From contig JAKASC010000015.1 of assembly GCA_021828245.1 (NCBI GenBank), positions 1-17,919 of the forward strand: a DNA stretch of 17,919 nt. Reading direction: 5' to 3'. The first letter of the stretch is position 1. Every line of letters starts with the position of its first letter. Made by a program: the position numbers and the translations under genes. Below the pieces are notes generated by a model. The model was not told where the DNA came from. It worked only from the letters and a program-made list of their open reading frames with translations, and did not search any database. This DNA comes from Acidobacteriota bacterium (GTDB taxonomy: Bacteria; Acidobacteriota; Terriglobia; UBA7540). Shown here piece by piece: positions 5,891 to 13,950 of this stretch.

Positions 5891-7225
5891 ATGAATATTT
5901 TGGTTTTAGGGTCGGGCGGACGCGAACACGCTTTGGTGTACAAGTTGCGGGAGAGTCAACTGACGGACGACATCTTTTGCGCGCCCGGCAACGCCGGCAT
6001 TGCCACGGAAGCCGAGTGCTTTCCCGTGGACCTCACTCGCCCGGCGGACATGCTGAGGTTGGCCAACGAGCTGAACGCCGAGCTGACGGTGGTGGGTCCG
6101 GAGGCGCCGCTGGCGGCGGGCGTGGTGGATGAATTTCAAAAGGCCGGGCGAGCCATCCTCGGTCCCACGCGCCAGGCGGCACGGTTGGAATCGAGCAAAA
6201 TCTTCGCCAAACAGTTTATGCAGCGTTACGGCATTCCGACCGCCCGCTTTGCGGTTGCCGAAAGCTTTGAGGAGGCCGCGCGCGCGGCGCGCGAGTTTCC
6301 TCTGCCGGTGGTTATCAAGGCCGAGGGCTTGGCGGCAGGCAAGGGCGTGGTGGTGGCTCGGACGCGCGAGGAAGTGGAGCTCACGCTCGAAGCCTTTATG
6401 CGCCGGCGGGCGCTCGGCGAAGCGGGTGCGCGCGTGGTCATTGAGGAGTGTCTGGTCGGCGAAGAGATGTCATTCATCGTGCTGGCGGACGCTCGTGGCG
6501 GAATTTTGCCGCTGCCGCCCGCGCAGGACCACAAAGCCTTGCTGGAGGGCGATCTCGGCCCCAATACGGGAGGGATGGGAGCGTACAGCGACGATGCGCT
6601 CCTGGCGCCCGCGCTTCGGCAGGACATCATCCGTCAGATTGTGCTGCCAACGTTGCGCGGCATGGAGGCCGAGGGTGCGCCGTATCAAGGCTTTCTCTAT
6701 TGCGGCCTGATGCTGACCGCCGAGGGTCCCAAAGTTTTGGAATACAATGTTCGGCTCGGCGACCCGGAAGCCCAACCGATGTTGATGCGCTTGCGCTCCG
6801 ATTTGGTGGAACTGCTCAAAGCGTCGCTCGAAGGCAATTTAACGTCGGTTCAAGGGCGCTGGAGTCCGAACCCGGCGGTGACGGTGGTGTTGGCGTCGAA
6901 GGGTTATCCCGGCCCGCCGGAAACGGGGAAGGTCATTGAAGGATATGAGGCGGCGGAATCGCAGGGCGGCGTCAAGATTTTTCATGCCGGCACGGTTTTC
7001 CGCGAGGGCCAATTGCTCACCGCCGGTGGCCGCGTGCTGGGCGTCACCGCCATCGCTCCCGATTTGCCGTCGGCGGTGGCGCGCGCCTACGCCGCCGTCG
7101 AGATGATTCATTTTGAGGGGATGCACTACCGGCGCGATATCGGCGCCAAAGGCTTGCGCCACTCCACGCCGATGCCCGAAGGATTGTCGCCCAATCCCTT
7201 GCAGGGCCAAGGACGGTCCTCTTAA
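5891..7225 (+). CDS. purD: Phosphoribosylamine-glycine ligase (GAR synthetase)
   Basis: This 444-aa protein joins phosphoribosylamine to glycine using ATP, step 2 of purine synthesis. It shows the N-terminal GSGGREHA signature (7-14) and the ATP-grasp core with VVIKAEGLAAGKGVVVA. DHKALLEGDLGPNTGGMGAYS and YNVRLGDPEAQPML, both characteristic of PurD, follow. Length is slightly above the usual 420-430 aa because of a short C-terminal tail (MPEGLSPNPLQGQGRSS) that looks non-conserved. purE follows after 64 nt on the same strand, so co-transcription is likely. Confidence 0.97.
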   Translation: MNILVLGSGGREHALVYKLRESQLTDDIFCAPGNAGIATEAECFPVDLTRPADMLRLANELNAELTVVGPEAPLAAGVVDEFQKAGRAILGPTRQAARLESSKIFAKQFMQRYGIPTARFAVAESFEEAARAAREFPLPVVIKAEGLAAGKGVVVARTREEVELTLEAFMRRRALGEAGARVVIEECLVGEEMSFIVLADARGGILPLPPAQDHKALLEGDLGPNTGGMGAYSDDALLAPALRQDIIRQIVLPTLRGMEAEGAPYQGFLYCGLMLTAEGPKVLEYNVRLGDPEAQPMLMRLRSDLVELLKASLEGNLTSVQGRWSPNPAVTVVLASKGYPGPPETGKVIEGYEAAESQGGVKIFHAGTVFREGQLLTAGGRVLGVTAIAPDLPSAVARAYAAVEMIHFEGMHYRRDIGAKGLRHSTPMPEGLSPNPLQGQGRSS

Positions 7226-7289
7226 AAGAGCCGGAAGCGCAACCACTTTCACATCTCGCGTCAAAAAACAACTCAAGGAGAACGGTCAA

Positions 7290-7805
7290 ATGTCTCAAGC
7301 TAACCAGCCCCGCGTGGGCATTTTAATGGGCAGTGATACGGATTGGCCGGTAATGAGCGAGGCGGCCGCAACGCTCAACAAATTCGGCGTGCCGTTTGAG
7401 GCGCGGGTGTTGAGCGCGCATCGCTCGCCCGCCCAAACCGCCGACTACGCGCGCGCGGCGGCGGAGCGGGGCCTTCGGGTTTTGATTATCGCAGCCGGCG
7501 GCGCCGCGCATTTGGGCGGCGTGGTGGCGGCGGAAACTTCCCTTCCCGTCATCGGCGTTCCGATGCCCACCACGAGCTTGGCCGGGCTCGATTCCCTGCT
7601 CTCCATCGTCCAGATGCCGAGCGGCGTGCCCGTCGCTTGCACCTCCATCGGCAAACCGGGCGCGGTGAATGCGGCCGTGCTGGCGGTTCAGATTCTTGCC
7701 ACTTCGGATGCCGAGTTGGCGGAGAAGCTCGCAGCCTATAAGCGGCAGTTGGCGGAGGGCGTGGCCGAGAAAAACGCGCGTCTGCAACAGCAACTGAAGC
7801 CATAG
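7290..7805 (+). CDS. purE: 5-(carboxyamino)imidazole ribonucleotide mutase
   Basis: This 171-aa protein interconverts N5-CAIR and CAIR in purine synthesis. It has the class I PurE pattern: GSDTDWPVM (14-22), SAHRSP (42-47, catalytic H44), AAGGAAHLGG (68-77), and a GVPM loop. The SAHRSP form favours class I (bacterial mutase) over class II AIR carboxylase, so a PurK partner is expected; none is encoded here. The start has a clear AAGGAG Shine-Dalgarno 10 nt upstream of ATG 7290. An in-frame extension to 7113 runs into purD and is rejected. It lies 64 nt after purD. Confidence 0.96.
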   Translation: MSQANQPRVGILMGSDTDWPVMSEAAATLNKFGVPFEARVLSAHRSPAQTADYARAAAERGLRVLIIAAGGAAHLGGVVAAETSLPVIGVPMPTTSLAGLDSLLSIVQMPSGVPVACTSIGKPGAVNAAVLAVQILATSDAELAEKLAAYKRQLAEGVAEKNARLQQQLKP

Positions 7806-7919
7806 CCCTGCCGAAGCGGGAACTGGAAGGCCTCAGCGGGTCGGGGAACATCGGGGTCCCGGCGGAACCGCCGTCCGTGGCTTTTCAGCCGGCGCTCCCA
7901 GACATGATAGATTGCCCTT
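7806..7919. other. Intergenic region purE-ftcD
   Basis: These 114 nt hold no gene. A small imperfect hairpin, GGCGG-AA-CCGCC (7861-7872), is present without a T-run. The end carries the candidate -10 of ftcD. Confidence 0.35.
7908..7913 (+). promoter_or_regulatory. -10-like element before ftcD
   Basis: TAGATT ends 6 nt before the ftcD ATG and matches TATAAT at four of six positions. No Shine-Dalgarno and no good -35 are visible. It is reported because the same layout recurs before other genes in the window. Confidence 0.25.
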
Positions 7920-8870
7920 ATGGACGTGCTGGTGGAGTGCGTGCCGAACTTCAGCGAAGGGCGCGACCCAGTCAAGGTGGACGCCATCGTCCAGGCGATG
8001 CTGGGGTCGCCGGAGGTGGTGTTGCTCGACCGGCAGATGGACTGGGACCACCATCGTTCGGTCATCACGCTGGTGGGCGCGCCGGAGAGTTTGGCGGAGG
8101 CGGTGCTCGGCGGGGTGGGTCGCGCCGCCGAGTTGATTGACCTCACCCGCCACCAAGGCGTCCATCCTCGCCTCGGCGCGACGGACGTGGTGCCGTTCGT
8201 TCCGGTGCGCGGCGTCACGCTGGAGGAGTGCGCGCGCTTGGCCGTCCGAGTAGCCGAAGAGATTTGGCGCCGCTTCCAAATCCCGACGTATCTGTATGAG
8301 GCGGCGGCGCGACGGCCCGAACGTCGGCAGCTCGAGAACATTCGTCGCGGGCAATTTGAACGGCTTCGGGAACGGATCGGCTGCGACCCGACCCTCTGGC
8401 CGGATTTTGGCGAGCCGCGCCTGCATCCGACGGCCGGTGCCACCGCCGTGGGCGCAAGAAAGCCGCTCATTGCTTTTAACATTTTCTTAAGTCCGGACGA
8501 CGGGCCTCTCGCGCGGGCCGTGGCGCGCAAGATTCGCGCTTCGAGCGGCGGCTTGCCGTCCGTGAAGGCCATTGGCTTGAGGCTCCCGAGCCGCGCTCGA
8601 GCGCAAGTCGCCTTGAACTTGACCGATTATGAAACCACGTCCATCGAAACGGCTTTCCAGGCGGTCGAGCGGGCCGCCCAGGCCTTGGGCGCAGAAGTGA
8701 CCGGCAGCGAAATCGTCGGTTTGGCGCCGCGCCGCGCCCTGCCGGAAGAGGCTGTGAGCCGCCTCAAGATTGAGAATTATCGTCCCGAGGTCATTTTAGA
8801 AAATCGCCTCGAGCAGGCGCTCGCCGAGCTGGAGCTGCGCTCGGCAAGCCGCAACGTTCGTCCAACGTAG
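7920..8870 (+). CDS. ftcD: Glutamate formimidoyltransferase
   Basis: This 316-aa protein transfers the formimino group of N-formimino-glutamate to tetrahydrofolate in histidine degradation. It matches the transferase part of mammalian FTCD without the cyclodeaminase domain, which is expected for a stand-alone bacterial enzyme. Key features are ECVPNFSEGRD (6-16), H78/H82 in TRHQGVHPRLGATDVVPFVP (H82 aligns with the catalytic histidine by position), and HPTAGATAVGARKPLIAFN in the second half. It sits 114 nt after purE. Its product feeds the folate one-carbon pool used in purine synthesis, which may explain the placement. No hut genes are in the window. Confidence 0.95.
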   Translation: MDVLVECVPNFSEGRDPVKVDAIVQAMLGSPEVVLLDRQMDWDHHRSVITLVGAPESLAEAVLGGVGRAAELIDLTRHQGVHPRLGATDVVPFVPVRGVTLEECARLAVRVAEEIWRRFQIPTYLYEAAARRPERRQLENIRRGQFERLRERIGCDPTLWPDFGEPRLHPTAGATAVGARKPLIAFNIFLSPDDGPLARAVARKIRASSGGLPSVKAIGLRLPSRARAQVALNLTDYETTSIETAFQAVERAAQALGAEVTGSEIVGLAPRRALPEEAVSRLKIENYRPEVILENRLEQALAELELRSASRNVRPT

Positions 8871-8965
8871 CGCGAGGCTTCCGTTTGACTTCGTTTCAGC
8901 GGTCATCGAGGATACGAAATTTCAAACGCACGAGGCTGGTTAGGCTGGAAACCCGGACAAGGTTT

Positions 8966-8974
8966 TGCTAGAGT
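8966..8974 (+). promoter_or_regulatory. Extended -10 element before the Tat subunit gene
   Basis: TG-C-TAGAGT (8966-8974) forms an extended -10. The -35 position reads TGGAAA at 8946-8951, 17 nt upstream, a partial match. It lies 19 nt before the ATG and upstream of a clear Shine-Dalgarno. Confidence 0.3.
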
Positions 8975-8993
8975 CTTGTGGGAGGAATTCACC

Positions 8994-9740
8994 ATGAAGG
9001 GGAACGCGCGCAAGGGAAAGGGAAATTCACCCGAGTCCGCCGGGCGAGGCGGCCGCCGCATGACACGACGCGGAATGATGGGCGCCTTGTTGGCGGGCGC
9101 GGGAGCCGGCTTGGCTTTGCCCGGCGCCGCCCACGCGGCCGCAAGTCCTGCGGCTATGGGAATGGCCATGCCCGCCGCAGCGCCCACCGCCGCAGCTTCC
9201 GAAGCGTGGCATCCGAGTTTTCTCGACGAGCACCAAGACGCCACCTTGATTGTTTTGGGCGAATTGATTGCGCCCGGTTCCAAGAAAGCCGAAATCCATC
9301 GGTTTATTGATCTGTTGTTGAGCGTGCTGCCGGCCAACGCGGGGCAAGATTTTGCCACGGGCAACAGCGTGCCGCAGGGGACTGTTTCTGTTCCTGCGCC
9401 GGCGCGCCAGCGGCTGCTCGACGCCTTGGGCGCCTTTGACGCCGAAGCCCGCCGGCGCTACGGCGCGCCGTTCAAGGAGCTTACCGAAGCCGAGCAATTG
9501 TCCATTTTGAATGACGCCTCGCAACCGCCCGCCCCGGAGAAGCACCATCCGGCCCTTCGCCATCCGCTGATTCCGGAGGAGAAGCCGGTCACGCTCTACG
9601 ACCACTTCGTTGACCTGAAGCATTGGGTCATTGGAGCTTACTATTCGAGCGAGGCGGGCATTCGGGAACTGGGCTGGACGGGGCAAGTCATCTTTGCGAG
9701 TTATCCGGGCTGCCAAAGTTCTCCGGGCTCGGCGGCGTGA
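8994..9740 (+). CDS. Tat-exported gluconate 2-dehydrogenase subunit 3 family protein
   Basis: This 248-aa protein is the small subunit of GMC-type dehydrogenases. A twin-arginine signal, TRRGMMG with R25-R26, is followed by a hydrophobic alanine/glycine-rich stretch and a likely cleavage site after AHA (about residue 48). A low-complexity Ala/Pro/Met linker precedes the family domain from about residue 72 (FLDEHQDATLIVLGELIAPG). The family's C-terminal hallmark AGIRELGWTGQVIFASYPGCQ is present. In known three-subunit sugar dehydrogenases this subunit carries the flavoprotein through the Tat system. The likely client here is the GMC protein at 2743-4425. ATG 8994 follows GGGAGGA (8979-8985). 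A TTG at 8976 is an alternative but lies upstream of that site's best spacing. Confidence 0.9.
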   Translation: MKGNARKGKGNSPESAGRGGRRMTRRGMMGALLAGAGAGLALPGAAHAAASPAAMGMAMPAAAPTAAASEAWHPSFLDEHQDATLIVLGELIAPGSKKAEIHRFIDLLLSVLPANAGQDFATGNSVPQGTVSVPAPARQRLLDALGAFDAEARRRYGAPFKELTEAEQLSILNDASQPPAPEKHHPALRHPLIPEEKPVTLYDHFVDLKHWVIGAYYSSEAGIRELGWTGQVIFASYPGCQSSPGSAA

Positions 9741-9751
9741 GCAACACTCTT

Positions 9752-10141
9752 TTATTCTCCAGCCAACTTCTTGGCCAAGGCGAGCAACATCTCCTGGTCC
9801 TGGGGAGAGAGACGCGGCGCCAGTTCGCGCAATTTGCCGAGGAAGGCTTTGTCTTCGGGCGCGGCCGGTGGTTGCTCGCGGCTCGACTTGGTCCGTGACG
9901 CCCCGCGGCTCGGCGGTGGGTCCTCTTCATAAAAGATTTCATACAGGGAAACATCCAGGCCGTGCGCGAAGCGCTGCAGGGTCTCGAGCGACGGCACGGT
10001 GTGGCTGTTTTCAACCCGAGAGATGTAACACCGCAACAGGCCGGTTTTGCTCTCAATATCGCCTTGGGACAGACCTTTGCTCTCCCGCAATTGGCGGAGT
10101 CGCTGACCGATGGGAGTCTCGGCTTTTTTTCGCTCAACCAT
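9752..10141 (-). CDS. XRE-family transcriptional regulator
   Basis: This 129-aa cytoplasmic protein has an N-terminal Cro/C1-type helix-turn-helix at about residues 11-67 (IGQRLRQLRESKGLSQ through LEIFYEE), including GLLRCYISRVENSHTVPSLETL. A disordered Pro/Ser/Lys linker (75-95) follows, then a short C-terminal helix pair LSPQDQEMLLALAKKLAGE that may mediate oligomerisation or effector sensing. The ATG at 10141 is preferred over the longer frame to 10252, because the extra residues are not typical and would run through the palindromic region. It is convergent with the Tat subunit gene, with 11 nt between stops. Targets are unknown; the palindromes just upstream suggest autoregulation. Confidence 0.88.
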   Translation of the reverse strand: MVERKKAETPIGQRLRQLRESKGLSQGDIESKTGLLRCYISRVENSHTVPSLETLQRFAHGLDVSLYEIFYEEDPPPSRGASRTKSSREQPPAAPEDKAFLGKLRELAPRLSPQDQEMLLALAKKLAGE

Positions 10142-10147
10142 AGCACG

Positions 10148-10172
10148 GCGGAAGCCGGCTTCGCGCTTCCGC
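10148..10172. repeat. Inverted repeats just upstream of the XRE gene
   Basis: GCGGAAGC (10148-10155) and GCTTCCGC (10165-10172) form an 8-bp stem. Inside lies the perfect 12-bp palindrome GAAGCCGGCTTC (10151-10162). The region ends 6 nt before the XRE start, so it could be an operator or a hairpin in the mRNA leader that limits translation. No Shine-Dalgarno is seen. Confidence 0.55.
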
Positions 10173-10199
10173 AAGTAGGCTAACGAAGTGCGGTTTGGG

Positions 10200-10225
10200 A
10201 CTCTAGAGTACGGGGGTACTAGTAC
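10200..10225. promoter_or_regulatory. Paired palindromes, candidate XRE operator
   Basis: Two perfect 10-bp palindromes, ACTCTAGAGT (10200-10209) and GTACTAGTAC (10216-10225), have centres 16 bp apart and share CTAG cores and GTACT half-sites. They lie 59-84 nt upstream of the XRE start. Two similar sites about 1.5 helical turns apart fit cooperative binding by a dimeric XRE regulator. A TACTCT -10-like hexamer on the minus strand (10210-10205) overlaps them. Confidence 0.5.
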
Positions 10226-10344
10226 GGAAGTTACAGGGAGGACGGGAAGCATGATGCCGTTCGGTCGAGCGGCCGGTGTTGCGCAGGGCGACGATCAACC
10301 CATCGCTCAACGAAAGCGGGTGGGGCGGATAACACGCCGTGATT

Positions 10345-11295
10345 TCAGGAGCCGTCGGCCGTCGCGGAGGAGGGCGCGCCGAGCACCAAGCTGAGCAAAG
10401 CCATGCGGACGTAAAGACCGTTTTGGGCCTGGCGAAAATAGGCGGCGCGCGGGTCATCGTCCACTTCCATGGCGATTTCGTCCAGGCGCGGCAGCGGGTG
10501 CATAATCATGGCGTGGGCCGGCAGCCGACGCAACGCTTCATGGGTCAGAACGTAAATGCCGCGGCACATTTCGTAATCGGCCAGGCGGTCGCCAAAGCGT
10601 TCCCGCTGAATGCGGGTTTGATAAACCACATCCACCTGCGGCAGCACCGGCTCGAGCGCCGTCTCTTCCACAAATTCCACGCCATGCTCCCGCAAATGCT
10701 CCAAGATGTCCTCCCGCATCTTGAGCAGCGGCGGCGCGACAAAAAACATTTTCACCCCTTGATAGCGGCTTAACAGGTAGGCCAGCGACCGCACCGTGCG
10801 GCCCTGCGCCAGGTCGCCGACCATGGCAATCTTGAGGCCGTCAATTTTCCCCATCTCTTTGCGAATGGTGTAGAGGTCAAGGAGCGCCTGCGTGGGATGC
10901 TGGCCGGGGCCGTCGCCAGCGTTGATGATGGGAACGCGCGAAACGCTCGCGGCCCGACGCGCCGCGCCGATTTCGTGATGGCGCAAGACAATCACGTCGG
11001 CGTAACCGTTCAGAATGCGGATGGTATCCTCGAGCGTCTCCCCCTTGGCGGCGGAGGAAAACTCGCCGGCATTTTCGGTGGAGATGACCCGCCCGCCCAG
11101 CCGATGCATGGCCGTTTCAAACGAAAAGCGGGTGCGCGTGGACGGCTCATAAAACAGCGCCGCCATGATGCGATTGTGGTACGTGTTGACGCCACCTTGG
11201 GCCACCACGTGTTCCATTTTTTGCGTGACGTCAAAGAGATGGCTCAGCGTGGCTCGGTCGAATTGTTGCGCTTCCAGCACATGATGAAGTTTCAT
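10345..11295 (-). CDS. pyrB: Aspartate carbamoyltransferase, catalytic subunit
   Basis: This 316-aa enzyme makes N-carbamoyl-aspartate, the committed step of pyrimidine synthesis. It shows the carbamoyl-phosphate motif STRTR (52-56), the 80s-loop S80/K84 in FSSAAKGE, R105 in LRHH, GDGPGQHPTQALLD with H133, VGDLAQGRTVRS (159-170), and HPLPR. The numbering agrees with E. coli PyrB at several of these points. Start ATG 11295 is preceded by AGAGG and overlaps the cmk stop as ATGA, giving translational coupling. The longer frame to 11451 lies inside cmk. No pyrI regulatory subunit is nearby. Confidence 0.96.
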   Translation of the reverse strand: MKLHHVLEAQQFDRATLSHLFDVTQKMEHVVAQGGVNTYHNRIMAALFYEPSTRTRFSFETAMHRLGGRVISTENAGEFSSAAKGETLEDTIRILNGYADVIVLRHHEIGAARRAASVSRVPIINAGDGPGQHPTQALLDLYTIRKEMGKIDGLKIAMVGDLAQGRTVRSLAYLLSRYQGVKMFFVAPPLLKMREDILEHLREHGVEFVEETALEPVLPQVDVVYQTRIQRERFGDRLADYEMCRGIYVLTHEALRRLPAHAMIMHPLPRLDEIAMEVDDDPRAAYFRQAQNGLYVRMALLSLVLGAPSSATADGS

Positions 11296-11984
11296 GGGGC
11301 CTCTTGTGGGAGCAAGTGTTTTTCCTGGGCGAGCGCCACAATGCGCTCGATAACCTGTTCGGCGTTGAGAGTTGTCGTGTCCATCCGATAGGCGTCGGCG
11401 GCGGCCACCAGCGGAGAGAGGGTGCGTTGAGCGTCCAGTTGGTCGCGCCACTCGATCTCGCTCGCCGTCTGCTCCAGGGTGGAACCTTCGCCCTGTTGAC
11501 GATTCTGCTCCAGGCGACGGCGCGCCCGCTCGCGCGGGTCGGCGTCGAGAAAGATTTTAAGCGGCGCATCGGGAAACACCACCGTGCCAATGTCCCGACC
11601 TTCCATCACCACGCCGCGCCCGGCGGCCAAGGATCGCTGCAAGGCAATCATTTTTTGGCGAACGGCGGGCAAGCGCGCCACGCGGGAAGCCGCCAACGTC
11701 ACTTCGGGCGAGCGGATGCGCGCCGTCACGTCGCGGCCGTTCAGCCAAACGCGGGGCTGGCCGGGCTCGGACGAAAAGCGAATCTCCGCGTGTTCGAGCG
11801 CGCGCTTGACCGCCAGTTCATCGTCGGGGGAAAGCCCCTGCTCCAGCACCGCGAGCGCGGCGGCGCGATAACTGGCCCCGCTATCCACGTAGGCCAAGCC
11901 GAGGCGCTGGGCCACGCCTTGCGCCACGGTGCTCTTGCCCGCGCCGGCGGGCCCGTCAATGGCAATCACCAGAGTTCGAGGCAC
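11292..11984 (-). CDS. cmk: Cytidylate kinase
   Basis: This 230-aa kinase phosphorylates CMP and dCMP. It has a P-loop GPAGAGKST (11-19), the CMP-binding region DSGASYRAAAL, the signature GRDIGTVVFPDAPLKIFLDA, and the lid RARRRLEQNRQQ. Length fits the family. The start is GTG at 11984, 37 nt after the mutL stop, with only a weak ribosome-binding site, so coupling to mutL is possible. Its stop overlaps the pyrB start by 4 nt, which ties two pyrimidine-nucleotide genes together. Confidence 0.96.
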   Translation of the reverse strand: MPRTLVIAIDGPAGAGKSTVAQGVAQRLGLAYVDSGASYRAAALAVLEQGLSPDDELAVKRALEHAEIRFSSEPGQPRVWLNGRDVTARIRSPEVTLAASRVARLPAVRQKMIALQRSLAAGRGVVMEGRDIGTVVFPDAPLKIFLDADPRERARRRLEQNRQQGEGSTLEQTASEIEWRDQLDAQRTLSPLVAAADAYRMDTTTLNAEQVIERIVALAQEKHLLPQEAP

Positions 11985-12021
11985 GATTCAACTTTTCGCT
12001 TTCGACGATGGGAGCCGCGGC

Positions 12022-13950
12022 CTAAATCCGCTTGAAGGCTTTTTGAATCTCCCGCAAGCCGTATTTTAGAACCACCGGACGCCCGTGCGGGCACGTCATG
12101 GGGCAGTCCGTGCGGCTCAGTTCCAGGAGCAGCCAATCCATCTTTTCGCGGTCAAGCGGCGTGTGGACCTTGATGGCCGCATGGCAAGCCACCGAAGCGG
12201 CAATCTTGCCGCGCAATTCGCCGAGCGAAATCGCGCGCGCTTCCGCGCCGACGCTATCGAGAATGTCCAAAAGCAGTTTCTCCACCTGTTCCGAGCGAAC
12301 GTCGGCGGGCGCGGTCTTGATGGCCACGGTGTGCTGGCCGAACGGCTCAGCCTCAAAGCCGTTGGCGGCCAATTCCTGAGCAATGTCCTGGAACGCCGCC
12401 CGTTGCTCGGGGCGCAGTTCGACCACCATCGGCAACAGCAGCCGCTGGCCCTCGATGGGAGCGTGCTCGCGCGCGCGCAGGTGCTGCTCAAAGAGGATGC
12501 GCTCGTGCGCGACGTGCTGATCAATGATCCAAAGTCCTTCGGCATTGGCGGCCACGATAAAGCTCTCCTCGATTTGGCCGAGCGGCCGAAGGTTGGAGGG
12601 AAATTCTCCCGCGGCCTGCGAGCCGAGCGTCGGCTGAAACGGTGCTTCCGCCGACTCGTGGCCGCCTCCCACGACCGCAAGCCCGGCTTCGAGCGGCAAA
12701 GAGGCCGTCATAGGCTCCGGCACGGGAGCGCTCAAACGAAAATCCGCGGGCGCGCCGGCAGCGGAATCGGACATGGGAAGAGAATTGACGGCGGAAGAGG
12801 CGGGCGCATCCTCGGCCAATTGCTCGCGGGCTTCAATTTCCTCCGGCTCCCGCGCCGTCGGCGGATTTCGCTTGGGCATTGGAAAGGCCGGCACGGGGCG
12901 AGCCGCCAATAAACCCTGCCGAAGGGCGTCGCGCACCAGGTCGTGGATGAAGGAAGCGTGGCGAAATCGCACTTCCGTCTTGGCCGGGTGGACGTTGACA
13001 TCCACCTCCGAAGGCGGAAGCTCCAGAAAGATCAGCGCCACGGGAAACATGCCCGCCGGTAGAATGTTCCGATAAGCCTCATTGACAGCGTGCAGAAGCA
13101 GGCGGTCGCGCACCAGGCGGCGATTGATGAAAAAATAAATCTGAAGGCGGTTCAGCCGCTGCACCTCGGGCCGAGAAATAAAGCCGGAAAGGCCGGCCGT
13201 GCGGGGCTCGCCGGCAGGCCCCGGCTCCTCGCTCGCGTCCGGCTCGGCCACCAAAGGCAGGCGGCGCTCCACCGGACCCAATTCGATGAGCTGCTCGAGC
13301 AATTGTCCGCCCATCACCTGATAGACGCGCTCGCGCGGGCTGGAAGCGGGCGGGGCGTTCAAGATTTCATGCGTCAGCGACGCCAGGCGAAACTTCTTGT
13401 CGGGATGCGCCAAGGCATAATGGGTCACGAGCTGGGCAACGTGGCCGAGCTCGGTGGATTCCGACTTAAGAAATTTGCGACGCGCCGGCGTGTTGTAAAA
13501 AAGGTCGCGCACCTCGATGGTGGTTCCCGCGGGGCGAGCCATTTCCTTCACGTCGCGCAACCTTCCGCCTGCCATTTCCACGCGAGCGCCGGAAGGCTCC
13601 GAGGAATGGCGGGTTTCCAAGATGAGCCGAGAAACGGCGGCGATAGAGGGCAACGCTTCGCCGCGAAAGCCGAGGGTTCGCACCTCCATCAGGTCGTCGG
13701 CGCTGCGGATTTTGCTGGTCGCATGGCGCTCAAACGCCAGCAAGGCGTCGTCGCGCGTCATGCCGCAGCCGTCGTCCACCACGCGAATCAGGCGCTTTCC
13801 GCCGCCCTCGACGTTAATTTCAACCTGGCGCGCGCCGGCATCGAGCGAATTTTCGAGAAGTTCCTTGGCCACCGAAGCCGGCCGCTCCACCACCTCGCCG
13901 GCGGCGATTTTGTTGGCAACGGCTTCCGGCAAAATGCGAATGACGGACAT
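12022..13950 (-). CDS. mutL: DNA mismatch repair protein MutL (endonuclease type)
   Basis: This 642-aa protein links MutS mismatch recognition to strand incision. The N-terminal GHKL ATPase has ELLENSLDAGA (E30, N34), DDGCGM (59-64), and GFRGEAL (94-100). The transducer domain runs to about residue 350, and an Ala/Pro/Glu-rich linker covers roughly 351-450. The C-terminal domain carries the metal-dependent nuclease motif DQHVAHERILFE (477-488), ACHAAIK (588-594), CPHGRP (620-625), and the terminal FKRI. This suggests a nicking MutL for an organism without MutH. The usual DQHA reads DQHV, a mild substitution. ATG 13950 shares one base with the upstream ORF6N stop (TAATG). Confidence 0.97.
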   Translation of the reverse strand: MSVIRILPEAVANKIAAGEVVERPASVAKELLENSLDAGARQVEINVEGGGKRLIRVVDDGCGMTRDDALLAFERHATSKIRSADDLMEVRTLGFRGEALPSIAAVSRLILETRHSSEPSGARVEMAGGRLRDVKEMARPAGTTIEVRDLFYNTPARRKFLKSESTELGHVAQLVTHYALAHPDKKFRLASLTHEILNAPPASSPRERVYQVMGGQLLEQLIELGPVERRLPLVAEPDASEEPGPAGEPRTAGLSGFISRPEVQRLNRLQIYFFINRRLVRDRLLLHAVNEAYRNILPAGMFPVALIFLELPPSEVDVNVHPAKTEVRFRHASFIHDLVRDALRQGLLAARPVPAFPMPKRNPPTAREPEEIEAREQLAEDAPASSAVNSLPMSDSAAGAPADFRLSAPVPEPMTASLPLEAGLAVVGGGHESAEAPFQPTLGSQAAGEFPSNLRPLGQIEESFIVAANAEGLWIIDQHVAHERILFEQHLRAREHAPIEGQRLLLPMVVELRPEQRAAFQDIAQELAANGFEAEPFGQHTVAIKTAPADVRSEQVEKLLLDILDSVGAEARAISLGELRGKIAASVACHAAIKVHTPLDREKMDWLLLELSRTDCPMTCPHGRPVVLKYGLREIQKAFKRI

